A DNA stretch of 64,000 nucleotides. Origin: Bacteroidales bacterium (GTDB taxonomy: Bacteria > Bacteroidota > Bacteroidia > Bacteroidales > Muribaculaceae). Below the pieces are notes generated by a model. It worked only from the letters and a program-made list of their open reading frames with translations. It was not told the origin of the DNA and searched no databases. Shown piece by piece: positions 52,036 through 60,519 of the stretch. Made by a program: the position numbers and the translations under genes. How positions within the stretch are numbered: the first letter of the stretch is position 1; the number at the start of each line of letters is the position of its first letter. The stretch lies in assembly GCA_019416285.1 (NCBI GenBank), contig DXXM01000014.1, forward strand, positions 1 through 64,000. Direction: 5' to 3'.

Positions 52036-52623
52036 TCAGGCTTTGAGGGCCGGGTGACCGTCGATGGCCTCGGTGATGCGCGAGAATATCTCGTCGACAT
52101 GGCCGCTGCCGTGGATAGAGGTGTACTTTCCTTCTTTGGTGTAGTAGTCACGCAGGGGGGAAGTGGTGGAGTGGTAGACCTTCAGGCGCTTGCCGATAGT
52201 CTCGGGATTGTCATCGGAGCGCCCGCTCTCGGCGCCGCGTTTCACAAGACGCTCCATCAGCTCCTCGTCGGCCACTTCGAGACCGATTACGGAGTGTACC
52301 TCCTCGCCGCGCTGCTCGAGCATCACCTTGAGAGCCTCGGCCTGAGGGATGGTGCGGGGGAATCCGTCGAATATGAAGCCGTTTGATTCGGGACGCAGGC
52401 GGTCGACCTCCTGAGCGAGAATATCGACCATCAGCTCGTCGGGTATCAGCTGGCCTTTTGATATGTAACTGTCGGCGATTTTGCCGAGTTCGGTTCCTGC
52501 GGCTATCTCCTTGCGGAGCACGTCGCCGGTTGAGATATGGGTCAGACCGTAGCGGTCAATGAGTTTCTGACTCTGGGTGCCTTTGCCGCTTCCGGGCGCA
52601 CCGAAAATTACAAGATTAAACAT
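52036..52623 (-). CDS. adk: Adenylate kinase (short type)
   Basis: It interconverts ATP + AMP and 2 ADP. The 195-residue protein begins with the P-loop FGAPGSGKGTQS. HISTGDVLR and FDGFPRTIPQAEAL are the AMP-binding motifs; RSDDNPETIGKRL follows the short LID. No zinc-finger LID is present, which is normal for the phylum. The 231-bp spacer to hpt (52624-52854) shows nothing else I can name. Confidence 0.97.
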   Translation of the reverse strand: MFNLVIFGAPGSGKGTQSQKLIDRYGLTHISTGDVLRKEIAAGTELGKIADSYISKGQLIPDELMVDILAQEVDRLRPESNGFIFDGFPRTIPQAEALKVMLEQRGEEVHSVIGLEVADEELMERLVKRGAESGRSDDNPETIGKRLKVYHSTTSPLRDYYTKEGKYTSIHGSGHVDEIFSRITEAIDGHPALKA

Positions 52624-52854
52624 TCTTTGATCCTTTTAATACCTAAAATTCAACCTTTTGAAATAATTTCTTTTAAATCTGATTTCTGATATCGCAGACG
52701 GGCTCCGCGGCCACACACGGCGCATCAGCCTGTCCCTGACAAAATGATTATGTGTCGGCAGTCACCGTCGGCCCTGTTCGGACCGCACCTTTGCCGCGGA
52801 CTGCCACGCGAAGGGGAGAATGTATGTGATAATGATTTCGGAGACAGAGGTATT

Positions 52855-53400
52855 TTACTCCTCGTCGAGAATATATATATCGTTGAGATTGCGTGCGAGG
52901 CCGTCGATGTCGAGACCGTAGCCGATAATGAATTTTTTGGGAATCTCGAATCCCACATAATCGGGTTTCAGTTCGGGATGCTGCAGCGCCGAAGGCTTGA
53001 AGAGCAGGGTGGCTATGCGGATTGAGGCCGGCTTGTATTCACGCAAGTCATCGAGGAGACGGACCATGGTGTTGCCCGTGTCGATTATATCCTCCACGAG
53101 TATGATGTCGCGGCCCGACAGATCCTCGCTGAGCCCCATTACCTTCTTGACCACACCGGTAGAGCCTGTGCCCTCATAACTTTTGAGGCGCATGAAAGTC
53201 AGCTCCGCATCCATGTCCTCGCAGGCACGGAAGAGGTCGACGGCAAAGGGTGCGGCACCGTTGAGCACACATATAAACAGAGGCGTGCGGCCCGCGTATT
53301 CGCTTGTTATAGACTTCGCAAGCTCGCCTATGCGCTCTTTAATCTGGGAACTGGTGATATAGGGATGGAATGTCATCCCCTGATAGCATTTTTGTTTCAT
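52855..53400 (-). CDS. hpt: Hypoxanthine phosphoribosyltransferase
   Basis: It salvages hypoxanthine and guanine with PRPP. The 181-residue enzyme has LFICVLNGAAPFA, the PRPP motif VEDIIDTGNTM, and KPDYVGFEIPKKFIIGYGLD. ATG 53400 is favoured over ATG 53457, because a -7 element (53424-53431) lies between them and would start transcription after the upper ATG. Confidence 0.93.
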   Translation of the reverse strand: MKQKCYQGMTFHPYITSSQIKERIGELAKSITSEYAGRTPLFICVLNGAAPFAVDLFRACEDMDAELTFMRLKSYEGTGSTGVVKKVMGLSEDLSGRDIILVEDIIDTGNTMVRLLDDLREYKPASIRIATLLFKPSALQHPELKPDYVGFEIPKKFIIGYGLDIDGLARNLNDIYILDEE

Positions 53401-53423
53401 GGTTCCGGACAGAAAATTTTGCG

Positions 53424-53431
53424 CAAAGTTA
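53424..53431 (-). promoter_or_regulatory. hpt promoter -7 element
   Basis: Plus-strand CAAAGTTA reads TAACTTTG on the minus strand, 23 bp before the chosen start, giving a leader of fewer than 20 nt. Confidence 0.6.
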
Positions 53432-53517
53432 GCTAAAAATCCCGATATGACCGCCATTTTTTGACCCTGCGAAGTTAAAAATTAGAGCCATTTATTGTGA
53501 TTTTTGACTCTTTTCAG

Positions 53518-54492
53518 CTAAAATCTGCAAGTCAGGGTGAAACCGGGCGCTCCGCCAACCATGGCGGGCATAAGCGACGACTCGAAGCCGTAGCGGTCGT
53601 GGCGCACCGAGGGGTTGTCGACACCGAGGTGTGCCTTGCGCTCGTAACTGCCGCGAAACAGGTTGACAACCTCATTGACCGGGTCAACGAGAAATACCAC
53701 TATATTGCCCAACACTCTCGAGCCCCACAGCGTATAGTCATGCTCTACGATATGACGCTTGCATTTGTAGAAAAGCTCGCCGAGTATGCTGCCGACCACC
53801 GGAGTGATGACAATATCCTGATACGACGGACGCTCCATGCAGGCCTCCACTCCGAACTCCCACCCCACGGTGGAGATGAGCACCGAGTAGAGCATCGAGC
53901 CCCAGAAACCGAATCCGCAGGAACGGGCGGCCATGAAGTAGGCGGCGCCGGCGTAGGGGTGCAGGATATAGTTGAATATGGCGTTGTCGTGGTCTATCTC
54001 CGGATTTTTCACGAAAATATTGCGGTACCAGCGTGTGTAGAACTCCGTGTTCTGTATCGCCGCGCGGTTCCAGGCCGTAGCGTCCTCGGGCAGACACTGG
54101 AGCACGAAGAGCGTCCCGAGAAACGCGCCCGAAAGCACTGCGGTGTTTATCCACATGCGGTGCCAGTCACGATGGTCAGAGCCGTGGCGGGAATAGGGTT
54201 CGAGGTAAATGCTCCAATGACGCTGCGGGATGTCGGCCGGGGGAAGGATGATTGTGGTGTCGTATTCCACAGCCTCCACCGGGGTGACGGCGGGAAAAGC
54301 GGCCGCGGAGTCATCCGTCAGCGGTATGACAGTGATTTCCTGTCCGCGTACCGCTGTGTAGCCGGCCGGAACGACTGAAGGGGTGATGGAGGCGGCCGTG
54401 GCCTGTGCCCTCATCCTCGGTATGCTTGCCATACATAGACAGGCTAAGAACAGCGATGCTATGCGTCTTGTGTGTGTTTCTCTCGTTGCCAT
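53518..54492 (-). CDS. DUF3943-family exported protein
   Basis: This 324-residue protein has a signal peptide (about 1-30). The DUF3943 region (about 150-265) contains NYILHPYAGAAYFMAARS, GWEFGVEACMERPSYQDI and TPVVGSILGE. It is probably an outer-membrane-associated protein of unknown function. A -7-like element lies 23 bp upstream. Confidence 0.82.
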   Translation of the reverse strand: MATRETHTRRIASLFLACLCMASIPRMRAQATAASITPSVVPAGYTAVRGQEITVIPLTDDSAAAFPAVTPVEAVEYDTTIILPPADIPQRHWSIYLEPYSRHGSDHRDWHRMWINTAVLSGAFLGTLFVLQCLPEDATAWNRAAIQNTEFYTRWYRNIFVKNPEIDHDNAIFNYILHPYAGAAYFMAARSCGFGFWGSMLYSVLISTVGWEFGVEACMERPSYQDIVITPVVGSILGELFYKCKRHIVEHDYTLWGSRVLGNIVVFLVDPVNEVVNLFRGSYERKAHLGVDNPSVRHDRYGFESSLMPAMVGGAPGFTLTCRF

Positions 54493-54514
54493 AACTAAAT
54501 AGTTTATATTGCTA

Positions 54515-54522
54515 CAAACCTA
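54515..54522 (-). promoter_or_regulatory. DUF3943 gene -7 element
   Basis: Plus-strand CAAACCTA reads TAGGTTTG on the minus strand, a consensus match placing the start of RNA only about 15-18 bp before the ATG. The remaining spacer to 54786 holds a short hairpin near 54551-54573 and nothing else clear. Confidence 0.5.
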
Positions 54523-54786
54523 AAAACTTGCGCACGTGAGGAGAAAAAACGGAGTGAAGCAGCTCTCTGCTCCGGACTTGCTGTAGGGGGGTGCGTTGTG
54601 TCTGTATGACGTGAGTCTTTTAGCGTTGCGTGAGTTTGTTTGTTTTGGATATTCTTTATTTATATAACGCCTCCCGGCGTCGGTCGGTAAGCTAAAAAAA
54701 CTTAACGGGAAGGTGATTCAACTTTTGCCCCTCCCGCAGTGTTAATAAAGGACAACGAACAGATAAAATTTTAAAACTATAAATTT

Positions 54787-54933
54787 ATGAGCGAGAGAAA
54801 AAAAACATCCACCACACTTTGGCTCGCTATCGGAGTTGTGGTCCTCATTGTCCTCCTGATGCTTTGGCTCACCATCGCCGACCTTCTCGGCGACACCGAC
54901 GTGGCCGCTGCCGTGACAACTTTTGTCCGATAG
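54787..54933 (+). CDS. 48-residue single-pass membrane microprotein
   Basis: The frame ATG 54787 to TAG 54931-54933 encodes a basic start (MSERKKTSTT), one strongly hydrophobic segment (about 11-31, LWLAIGVVVLIVLLMLWL within it), and a short polar C-terminus (DTDVAAAVTTFVR). An AT-rich leader precedes it and a terminator begins 12 bp after the stop, so it is a plausible monocistronic unit. Function is unknown. Both neighbours are on the opposite strand. Confidence 0.6.
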   Translation: MSERKKTSTTLWLAIGVVVLIVLLMLWLTIADLLGDTDVAAAVTTFVR

Positions 54934-54945
54934 ACTAAAAAAGTT

Positions 54946-54999
54946 AAAGAGCCACGCGTGCTTACTCATCTCACGATGATAGGGCCGGTGGCTCTTTTT
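54946..54999 (+). terminator. Terminator after the membrane microprotein
   Basis: AAAGAGCCAC (54946-54955) pairs perfectly with GTGGCTCTTT (54988-54997) and is followed by further T residues. The loop is about 32 nt. Confidence 0.8.
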
Positions 55000-55052
55000 A
55001 TGTCCGGGCGATGGAGTTGGGGGACGCCCGGACGGGCGGGTATTCAATATCT

Positions 55053-55412
55053 TTACGCCTTCTTCACTACGCGACGCTCTTTGATACGGGCCTTCTTGCC
55101 TGTGAGCTGACGGATGTAGTAAAGTTTTGCACGGCGTACCTTGCCATACTTGTTGATTGTGATTGAGTCGATGAAGGGTGACTCGATGGGGAAGATACGT
55201 TCAACGCCGATGTTGTCAGACATCTTGCGGACAGTGAAACGGCGCTTGTTGCCTTCGCCTGAGATGCGGATCACTACGCCACGATACTGCTGGATACGCT
55301 CTTTGTTACCTTCTTTGATGCGATATGCCACTGTGATGGTGTCGCCGGGGTTGAAGTCGGGGTGCTGTTTGCCCGAAGCGAAAGCTTCTTCAGCAACTTT
55401 AATTAAGTCCAT
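55053..55412 (-). CDS. rplS: 50S ribosomal protein L19
   Basis: This protein lies at the 30S-50S interface. The 119 residues include FNPGDTITVAYRIKEGNKERIQQYRG (shown in parts: PGDTITVAYRI, ERIQQYRGVVI), VERIFPIESPFI and RRAKLYYIRQLTGKKARI. ATG 55412 (MDLIKVAEEA) matches L19 N-termini; an ATG at 55466 would add 18 atypical residues. It has its own promoter at 55496. Confidence 0.97.
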   Translation of the reverse strand: MDLIKVAEEAFASGKQHPDFNPGDTITVAYRIKEGNKERIQQYRGVVIRISGEGNKRRFTVRKMSDNIGVERIFPIESPFIDSITINKYGKVRRAKLYYIRQLTGKKARIKERRVVKKA

Positions 55413-55495
55413 TTTTCTATATATCTTAAAAATGTTAACACTACTCGCAATATTCGCAGGCTGCATGTCCTTGCCAGAGATTGCGAAATCGGCTG

Positions 55496-55503
55496 CAAAG
55501 TTA
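55496..55503 (-). promoter_or_regulatory. rplS promoter -7 element
   Basis: Plus-strand CAAAGTTA reads TAACTTTG on the minus strand; ATTG lies about 20 bp further upstream as a -33. The leader is about 80 nt. Confidence 0.6.
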
Positions 55504-55666
55504 AGCGAAAATCAGGTGAATTGCAATAGTTTGAGCAAAAAATCCACACCCATCCCCGCCATTTTTTAATTATTTTCACCTGAAAATCTTCCTAATACCG
55601 ACAAAACCCCTAAACTTCAAACCCAAAACCACCCCAAACCTCAAACACTAAACCTTATAAATACTT

Positions 55667-55712
55667 CTCTAAACTCTATACTCTAACTTTCAATTTTAAA
55701 CTTTAAACTTTA
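55667..55712. repeat. 7-bp tandem repeat array before the SGNH esterase
   Basis: Units of 7 bp: CTCTAAA, CTCTATA, CTCTAAC, TTTCAAT, TTTAAAC, TTTAAAC, TTTA. The TTTAAAC unit is the complement of GTTTAAA at 36563, so both arrays belong to one sequence type. Confidence 0.8.
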
Positions 55713-55789
55713 TTTTGTCATCCCGACAAAAAGGCCTAATTTTGTGATAGCTATCAACATTCATCTCTTTCAGAAAACCAATCAAACCG

Positions 55790-56860
55790 ATGATGAACAG
55801 ATTTTCCAGTCTCCTCTTCCCGGTCATAGCCCTGCTCGCAGTGTCCTGCTCGGGTTCCGGACAACTTGACGTCGACCCAAACGACCCGGGCATACTCTAC
55901 ATGGGACGTATCCTGCGCACCGACTCCACAGCCCCGACATTCACCTATCCCGGCACCACCGCCATGCTCAACTTCGAAGGCTCGTCGATAGCTATGGCGG
56001 CCTCGCCCGGAAGCGGCCAGTTTATGGTGGAGATTGACTCGCTCGCACCGTTCAAAATCAACTTCACACCCTCCGACTCACTCATTACCCTCACCGACTC
56101 GCTCGGAGAGGGCGCCCACTCGCTGCGCGTCACCTATGCAATCGAAGGCTACGAGAAGCATCCGGAATTCCGCGGATTCGTTATCTCGGGCCCCGGAAGC
56201 AAACTCCTCCCCGCCCCCGAGCGTCCGAAACTCCGCATCGAGTTTATAGGCAACTCCATCACCTGCGGCTATGGTACGGAAGCCGACAGCGGCGACACAC
56301 ACTTCTCCTATGACACTGAAAACCATACCCTGAGCTACGCCTACCTCACGGCGCGCGCCCTCGACGCCGACTTCAACGTTGTGGCCCGCTCCGGCATAGG
56401 AATGTACCGCAGCTACAACGGCCCGCGCGAGGGAACACCCGATAACCGCATCCCGGCGGAATATGACCACACCCTCATCTACGACCCCGCCCATTACTGG
56501 GACCACCGCTCATTCCGCCCCGACATTATCTGCATCAACCTCGGCACCAACGATACGTCAGTCGACAACTATGACATCAATCTATTCGAGGAGGCCTATA
56601 AAAAATTCCTCGCGCATCTCCATCTGCTCCAGCCGCAGGCAAAAATAGTGCTCCTGACCGGCCCGATGCTCCACGGAAAGCCGCTTGAGGATGTGACCGC
56701 CGTCCTCGACAGTCTTGCCGAAGGGAAAGACTATGTCTACCGCTTCGATATGTCGGAACAGACCGGCGAGTTGGGCTACGGCGCCGACTATCATCCCTCA
56801 CGCGCTCAGGCTGCAAAAAATGCCGCCGAACTCACCGCTTTCCTCAAAAAAATCGGCTGA
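55790..56860 (+). CDS. SGNH/GDSL esterase lipoprotein (CE2-like)
   Basis: The 356-residue envelope esterase has a lipobox LAVSC (C20) and an N-terminal beta-sandwich (about 30-140), then an SGNH domain: the nucleophile in EFIGNSITCGYGTE, LGTNDTS, and YHPSRAQA with the catalytic histidine. The sandwich-plus-SGNH order is that of CE2 acetyl-xylan esterases, so removal of acetyl groups from plant polysaccharide is likely, by family. Two ATG codons open the gene. Confidence 0.87.
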   Translation: MMNRFSSLLFPVIALLAVSCSGSGQLDVDPNDPGILYMGRILRTDSTAPTFTYPGTTAMLNFEGSSIAMAASPGSGQFMVEIDSLAPFKINFTPSDSLITLTDSLGEGAHSLRVTYAIEGYEKHPEFRGFVISGPGSKLLPAPERPKLRIEFIGNSITCGYGTEADSGDTHFSYDTENHTLSYAYLTARALDADFNVVARSGIGMYRSYNGPREGTPDNRIPAEYDHTLIYDPAHYWDHRSFRPDIICINLGTNDTSVDNYDINLFEEAYKKFLAHLHLLQPQAKIVLLTGPMLHGKPLEDVTAVLDSLAEGKDYVYRFDMSEQTGELGYGADYHPSRAQAAKNAAELTAFLKKIG

Positions 56861-56894
56861 CACACAGTAAACACGCTCACAGTAGATATACTCA

Positions 56895-59800
56895 GTGGAA
56901 AATCGTATCCTAATCCTTGATGGCGCCACCGGCACCATGATTCAGTCCTACAGACTCACCGAGGCCGACTTCCGCGGCGAGCGCTTTGCCGCATGGCCTT
57001 GTGACCTGCGCGGCAACAACGACGTGCTTGTCCTTACCCGTCCCGACATAATACTCGAAATCGCCGACAGTTACATCTCAGCCGGAGCCGACATCATATC
57101 GACCGATACCTTCAACGCCAACGCCATCTCCATGGCCGACTATTCGATGGAGGCGCTCGTCGGCGAAATCAACCGCGAGGGAGCCCGCATCCTGCGTGAA
57201 CTCGCCGACCGCCGCTCTGCCGAGCTCAGACGCCGGATTTCAGTGGCCGGTTCTATCGGGCCGACCAACAAGACAGCCTCGATGAGTCCAGATGTCAGCG
57301 ACCCGGCTCTCCGCGCCGTCACCTACGACCAGCTTTTCGACGCTTACCGCGAACAGGTCACAGCCCTCATCGAAGGGGGCGTGGACCGTCTGCTTTTCGA
57401 GACGGTATTCGACACTCTCAACCTCAAGGCCGGTCTCGACGCCGCACGCGCAGCCATGAAGGATGCCGGGCGCGAGGTCCCGGTGATGCTCTCGGTGACA
57501 CTCTCGGGGCCCGACGGCCGCACATTCTCCGGACAGACTCTCAAAGCCTTTCTCGCCTCCGTGGAGCATTGCCCCATAGCATCCGTGGGCATTAACTGCT
57601 CATTCGGAGCGGCCGACATGAAGCCCCACATAGCCGAACTCGCCCGCATAGCCCCCTACCCGATTTCGTGTCACCCCAACGCCGGCCTCCCCAACGCGAT
57701 GGGTGAATATGAGGAGACTCCTGAGCTGATGGCCGCCCATCTCAGACCTTTTTTCGAGGAGGAACTTCTCAATATCGTCGGCGGATGCTGCGGCACTACT
57801 CCCGCACACATAGCCGCCATAGCCGCCGAAGCCCGCGGCCACAAGCCGCACGAAATCCCAGCTCCGGCCCCCGGACTGCACCTTTCAGGACTTGAGGCGG
57901 TGGACATCGTGCCCGACTCGCTCTTTGTCAACGTGGGCGAGCGCTGCAACGTGGCCGGCTCGCGCAAGTTCCTGCGCCTCATCCGCGAAGGCTCGCTCGA
58001 CGAGGCGCTGACCATAGCCCGGCGCCAGGTGGAGGACGGCGCCCAGATTATCGACATCAATATGGACGACGGCATGATGGACGCCCGCAAGGAGATGTGC
58101 GGCTTCCTCAACCTCATTGCCTCCGAACCCGACATTGCCCGCGTGCCGGTGATGATTGACTCCTCGAAGTGGGAGGTCATCGAAGCCGCTCTCAAATGCG
58201 TGCAGGGTAAATCGATAGTCAATTCCATATCACTCAAAGAGGGCGAGGAGGTCTTTCTCGCCCACGCCCGGCGAATCATGGAGCTCGGAGCCGCAGCCGT
58301 GGTCATGGCCTTCGACGAGGAGGGGCAGGCTGACACTTTCGAGCGCAAGACCGCCGTGTGTGCCCGCGCCTACCGCCTGCTCACGGAGCGCCTCGGCTTC
58401 AACCCCGAGGATATTATATTTGACCCCAACATACTCGCCATAGCCACCGGCATGAAGGAGCATAACCGCTACGGGCTCGACTTCATCCGCGCCGTCCGCT
58501 GGATAAAGGAGAATCTGCCCGGAGCCAAAGTGAGCGGCGGCGTCAGCAATCTCTCCTTCTCCTTCCGCGGCAACAACTATCTGCGCGAGGCCATGCACGC
58601 CGTATTCCTCTACCACGCCATCGCTGCCGGAATGGATATGGCCATCGTCAACCCTTCCTCGTCGGTGACATACGAGGATATAGACCCGCAGTTGCGCACA
58701 CTGCTGGAGGATGTGGTGCTATGCCGCCGCGAAGAGGCTGCGGAGGAACTCATCAACCGTGCTCAGGAGATGCTGCGGGCCAAGGAAGAGGGGGCTCAGG
58801 CGACATCCGCTTCCGCCGCACGCGAGAAGGAGTGGCGCCACCTGCCGGTGAATGAACGCCTGACCCATGCGCTGGTCAAGGGTATCCACGACCATCTCGA
58901 AGAGGACCTGACGGAAGCGCTCGGCGTGTATTCCGACCCAGTGGCGATTATCGACGGCCCGCTGATGGAGGGAATGAACCGCGTAGGGCAGCTTTTCGGC
59001 GAGGGCAAGATGTTTCTGCCGCAGGTTGTCAAGACCGCACGCACAATGAAGCGCGCAGTCGGCATACTCACCCCCGCTATAGAGGCGCGCAAGAGCTCAC
59101 GCGAAGTCACCCGCGCCGGAAAAGTCCTGTTTGCCACGGTCAAAGGTGACGTGCATGACATCGGAAAGAACATTGTGTCGATTGTGCTCGCATGCAACAA
59201 CTACGAGGTCATCGACCTCGGGGTCATGGTGCCTGCCGAGAAAATCATAAGCGTGGCGCGTAAGGAGAAACCGGACCTCGTGTGTCTTTCGGGGCTCATC
59301 ACCCCGTCGCTCGACGAGATGGCTTACGTAGTCAGCCTCATGGAGAGCAGCGGCCTGAAAATTCCAGTGATGGTGGGGGGCGCCACTACATCGCGCATCC
59401 ACACGGCGGTGAAAATCGCTCCACACTACTCCGCGCCGGTAATCCATGTGCCCGACGCGTCGCAGAATCCGCTCATAGCCGCCCGCCTGCTCAACTCTGA
59501 GACCCGCGACGAATACATCTCGGCCCTGCGCGACGAATACGAGTCGCTCCGCGAGCGCGAGCGCAACCGCAACACACCGAAAGTGCCTCTCGAAGAGGCC
59601 CGGCGCCGCGCCATCCGCCACTCGCTCGCACCTTATACGCCCCCGGTTCCGGCCATGCCCGGACGAAGGGTTATCGAAATACCCGTCGGCGAGGCGGTGC
59701 CCTACATCAACTGGCGTTTCTTCTTCAACGCCTGGAAGATGCCGGGTGACTATGCCTCCGTCGCCGCGCTCCACGACTGCCCCGCATGCCGCAAGGCGTG

Positions 59801-60515
59801 GATTGAGCGCCATAGCCCCGACAATCCGGCCAAGGGGGAGGAAATCATCCGCCTCTACACCGACGCCTCCGCCCTGCTTTCGCGTCTGGAGCGCGAGGGG
59901 GTGGTGTGCAAGGCCATTGTCAACATAGCCGAAGCCCGCGCGGAGGGGGATGACATAATAATCGACGGCGTCCACATCCCGACAATGCGCTCGCAGGCCA
60001 TTGCCCCCGGCGAAGCCTCGCGCTCACTTTCAGACTACATCCAGCCCGCGGGTGACTACGCCGGAGCCTTTGCCGTGAGCGTCGACCTGAGCGCACTGCG
60101 CGCAGCCTGCGACGCCGAGGGTGATTCCTATCGCTCACTGCTCGTGCAGAGCATAGCCCACCGTCTTGCCGAAGCCGCCTCGGAGTATCTTCACGCGCTT
60201 GTGCGCCGCAAACTCTGGGGCTACGCGCCCGACGAAGAGCTTTCAGTTCACGATATGTTCCAGGCCCGCTACCGCGGCATCCGCCCAGCCGTCGGCTACC
60301 CCTCCCTTCCCGACCAGAAACTGACATTCACCCTCGACCGGCTGCTCGACTACGGCCAGATCGGGGTAACACTCACCGAAAACGGGGCCATGCACCCGTC
60401 GGCCACCGTAAGCGGCCTCTATATCGCCCATCCAGAATCATCTTACTTCCTCCTGGGGCCGCTTGCCGACGACCAGATCACCGACTACGAGTCCAGGAAG
60501 GACCTCAAAACCTGA
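56895..60515 (+). CDS. metH: Cobalamin-dependent methionine synthase
   Basis: It transfers a methyl group from methyltetrahydrofolate to homocysteine through B12. The 1206-residue protein contains all four modules: the homocysteine domain (about 1-320; ILDGATGTMIQ, zinc cysteines in INCSFGA and GGCCGTTP), the pterin domain (about 335-600; VGERCNVAGSRKF), the B12 domain with cobalt ligand H754 in GDVHDIGKN, and the C-terminal reactivation domain (RPAVGYPSLPDQ). It starts at GTG 56895, 34 bp after the esterase. No cobalamin riboswitch is visible upstream. Confidence 0.97.
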   Translation: MENRILILDGATGTMIQSYRLTEADFRGERFAAWPCDLRGNNDVLVLTRPDIILEIADSYISAGADIISTDTFNANAISMADYSMEALVGEINREGARILRELADRRSAELRRRISVAGSIGPTNKTASMSPDVSDPALRAVTYDQLFDAYREQVTALIEGGVDRLLFETVFDTLNLKAGLDAARAAMKDAGREVPVMLSVTLSGPDGRTFSGQTLKAFLASVEHCPIASVGINCSFGAADMKPHIAELARIAPYPISCHPNAGLPNAMGEYEETPELMAAHLRPFFEEELLNIVGGCCGTTPAHIAAIAAEARGHKPHEIPAPAPGLHLSGLEAVDIVPDSLFVNVGERCNVAGSRKFLRLIREGSLDEALTIARRQVEDGAQIIDINMDDGMMDARKEMCGFLNLIASEPDIARVPVMIDSSKWEVIEAALKCVQGKSIVNSISLKEGEEVFLAHARRIMELGAAAVVMAFDEEGQADTFERKTAVCARAYRLLTERLGFNPEDIIFDPNILAIATGMKEHNRYGLDFIRAVRWIKENLPGAKVSGGVSNLSFSFRGNNYLREAMHAVFLYHAIAAGMDMAIVNPSSSVTYEDIDPQLRTLLEDVVLCRREEAAEELINRAQEMLRAKEEGAQATSASAAREKEWRHLPVNERLTHALVKGIHDHLEEDLTEALGVYSDPVAIIDGPLMEGMNRVGQLFGEGKMFLPQVVKTARTMKRAVGILTPAIEARKSSREVTRAGKVLFATVKGDVHDIGKNIVSIVLACNNYEVIDLGVMVPAEKIISVARKEKPDLVCLSGLITPSLDEMAYVVSLMESSGLKIPVMVGGATTSRIHTAVKIAPHYSAPVIHVPDASQNPLIAARLLNSETRDEYISALRDEYESLRERERNRNTPKVPLEEARRRAIRHSLAPYTPPVPAMPGRRVIEIPVGEAVPYINWRFFFNAWKMPGDYASVAALHDCPACRKAWIERHSPDNPAKGEEIIRLYTDASALLSRLEREGVVCKAIVNIAEARAEGDDIIIDGVHIPTMRSQAIAPGEASRSLSDYIQPAGDYAGAFAVSVDLSALRAACDAEGDSYRSLLVQSIAHRLAEAASEYLHALVRRKLWGYAPDEELSVHDMFQARYRGIRPAVGYPSLPDQKLTFTLDRLLDYGQIGVTLTENGAMHPSATVSGLYIAHPESSYFLLGPLADDQITDYESRKDLKT

Positions 60516-60519
60516 CACC

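Larger units (their letters stand above)
55413..55789. other. rplS-SGNH esterase intergenic region
   Basis: This 377-bp divergent spacer contains the rplS promoter (55496-55503), then C/A-rich and T/A-rich stretches ending in the 7-bp repeat array at 55667-55712. No gene is seen. Confidence 0.5.

Noticed and set aside
51984..52151. N-terminal extension of xseB
   Set aside because: The added 56 residues run into the adk 3' end in another frame and do not resemble XseB; the family starts at the internal methionine.
53401..53457. Upper ATG of hpt
   Set aside because: A -7 element lies between the two ATG codons, so the upper one would not be transcribed.
54742..55047. 101-codon minus-strand frame between rplS and the DUF3943 gene
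   Set aside because: It is the antisense of the membrane microprotein and its terminator hairpin, with composition unlike neighbouring genes.
56861..56894. Cobalamin riboswitch before metH
   Set aside because: The gap to the preceding gene is only 34 bp and contains no B12-box sequence.
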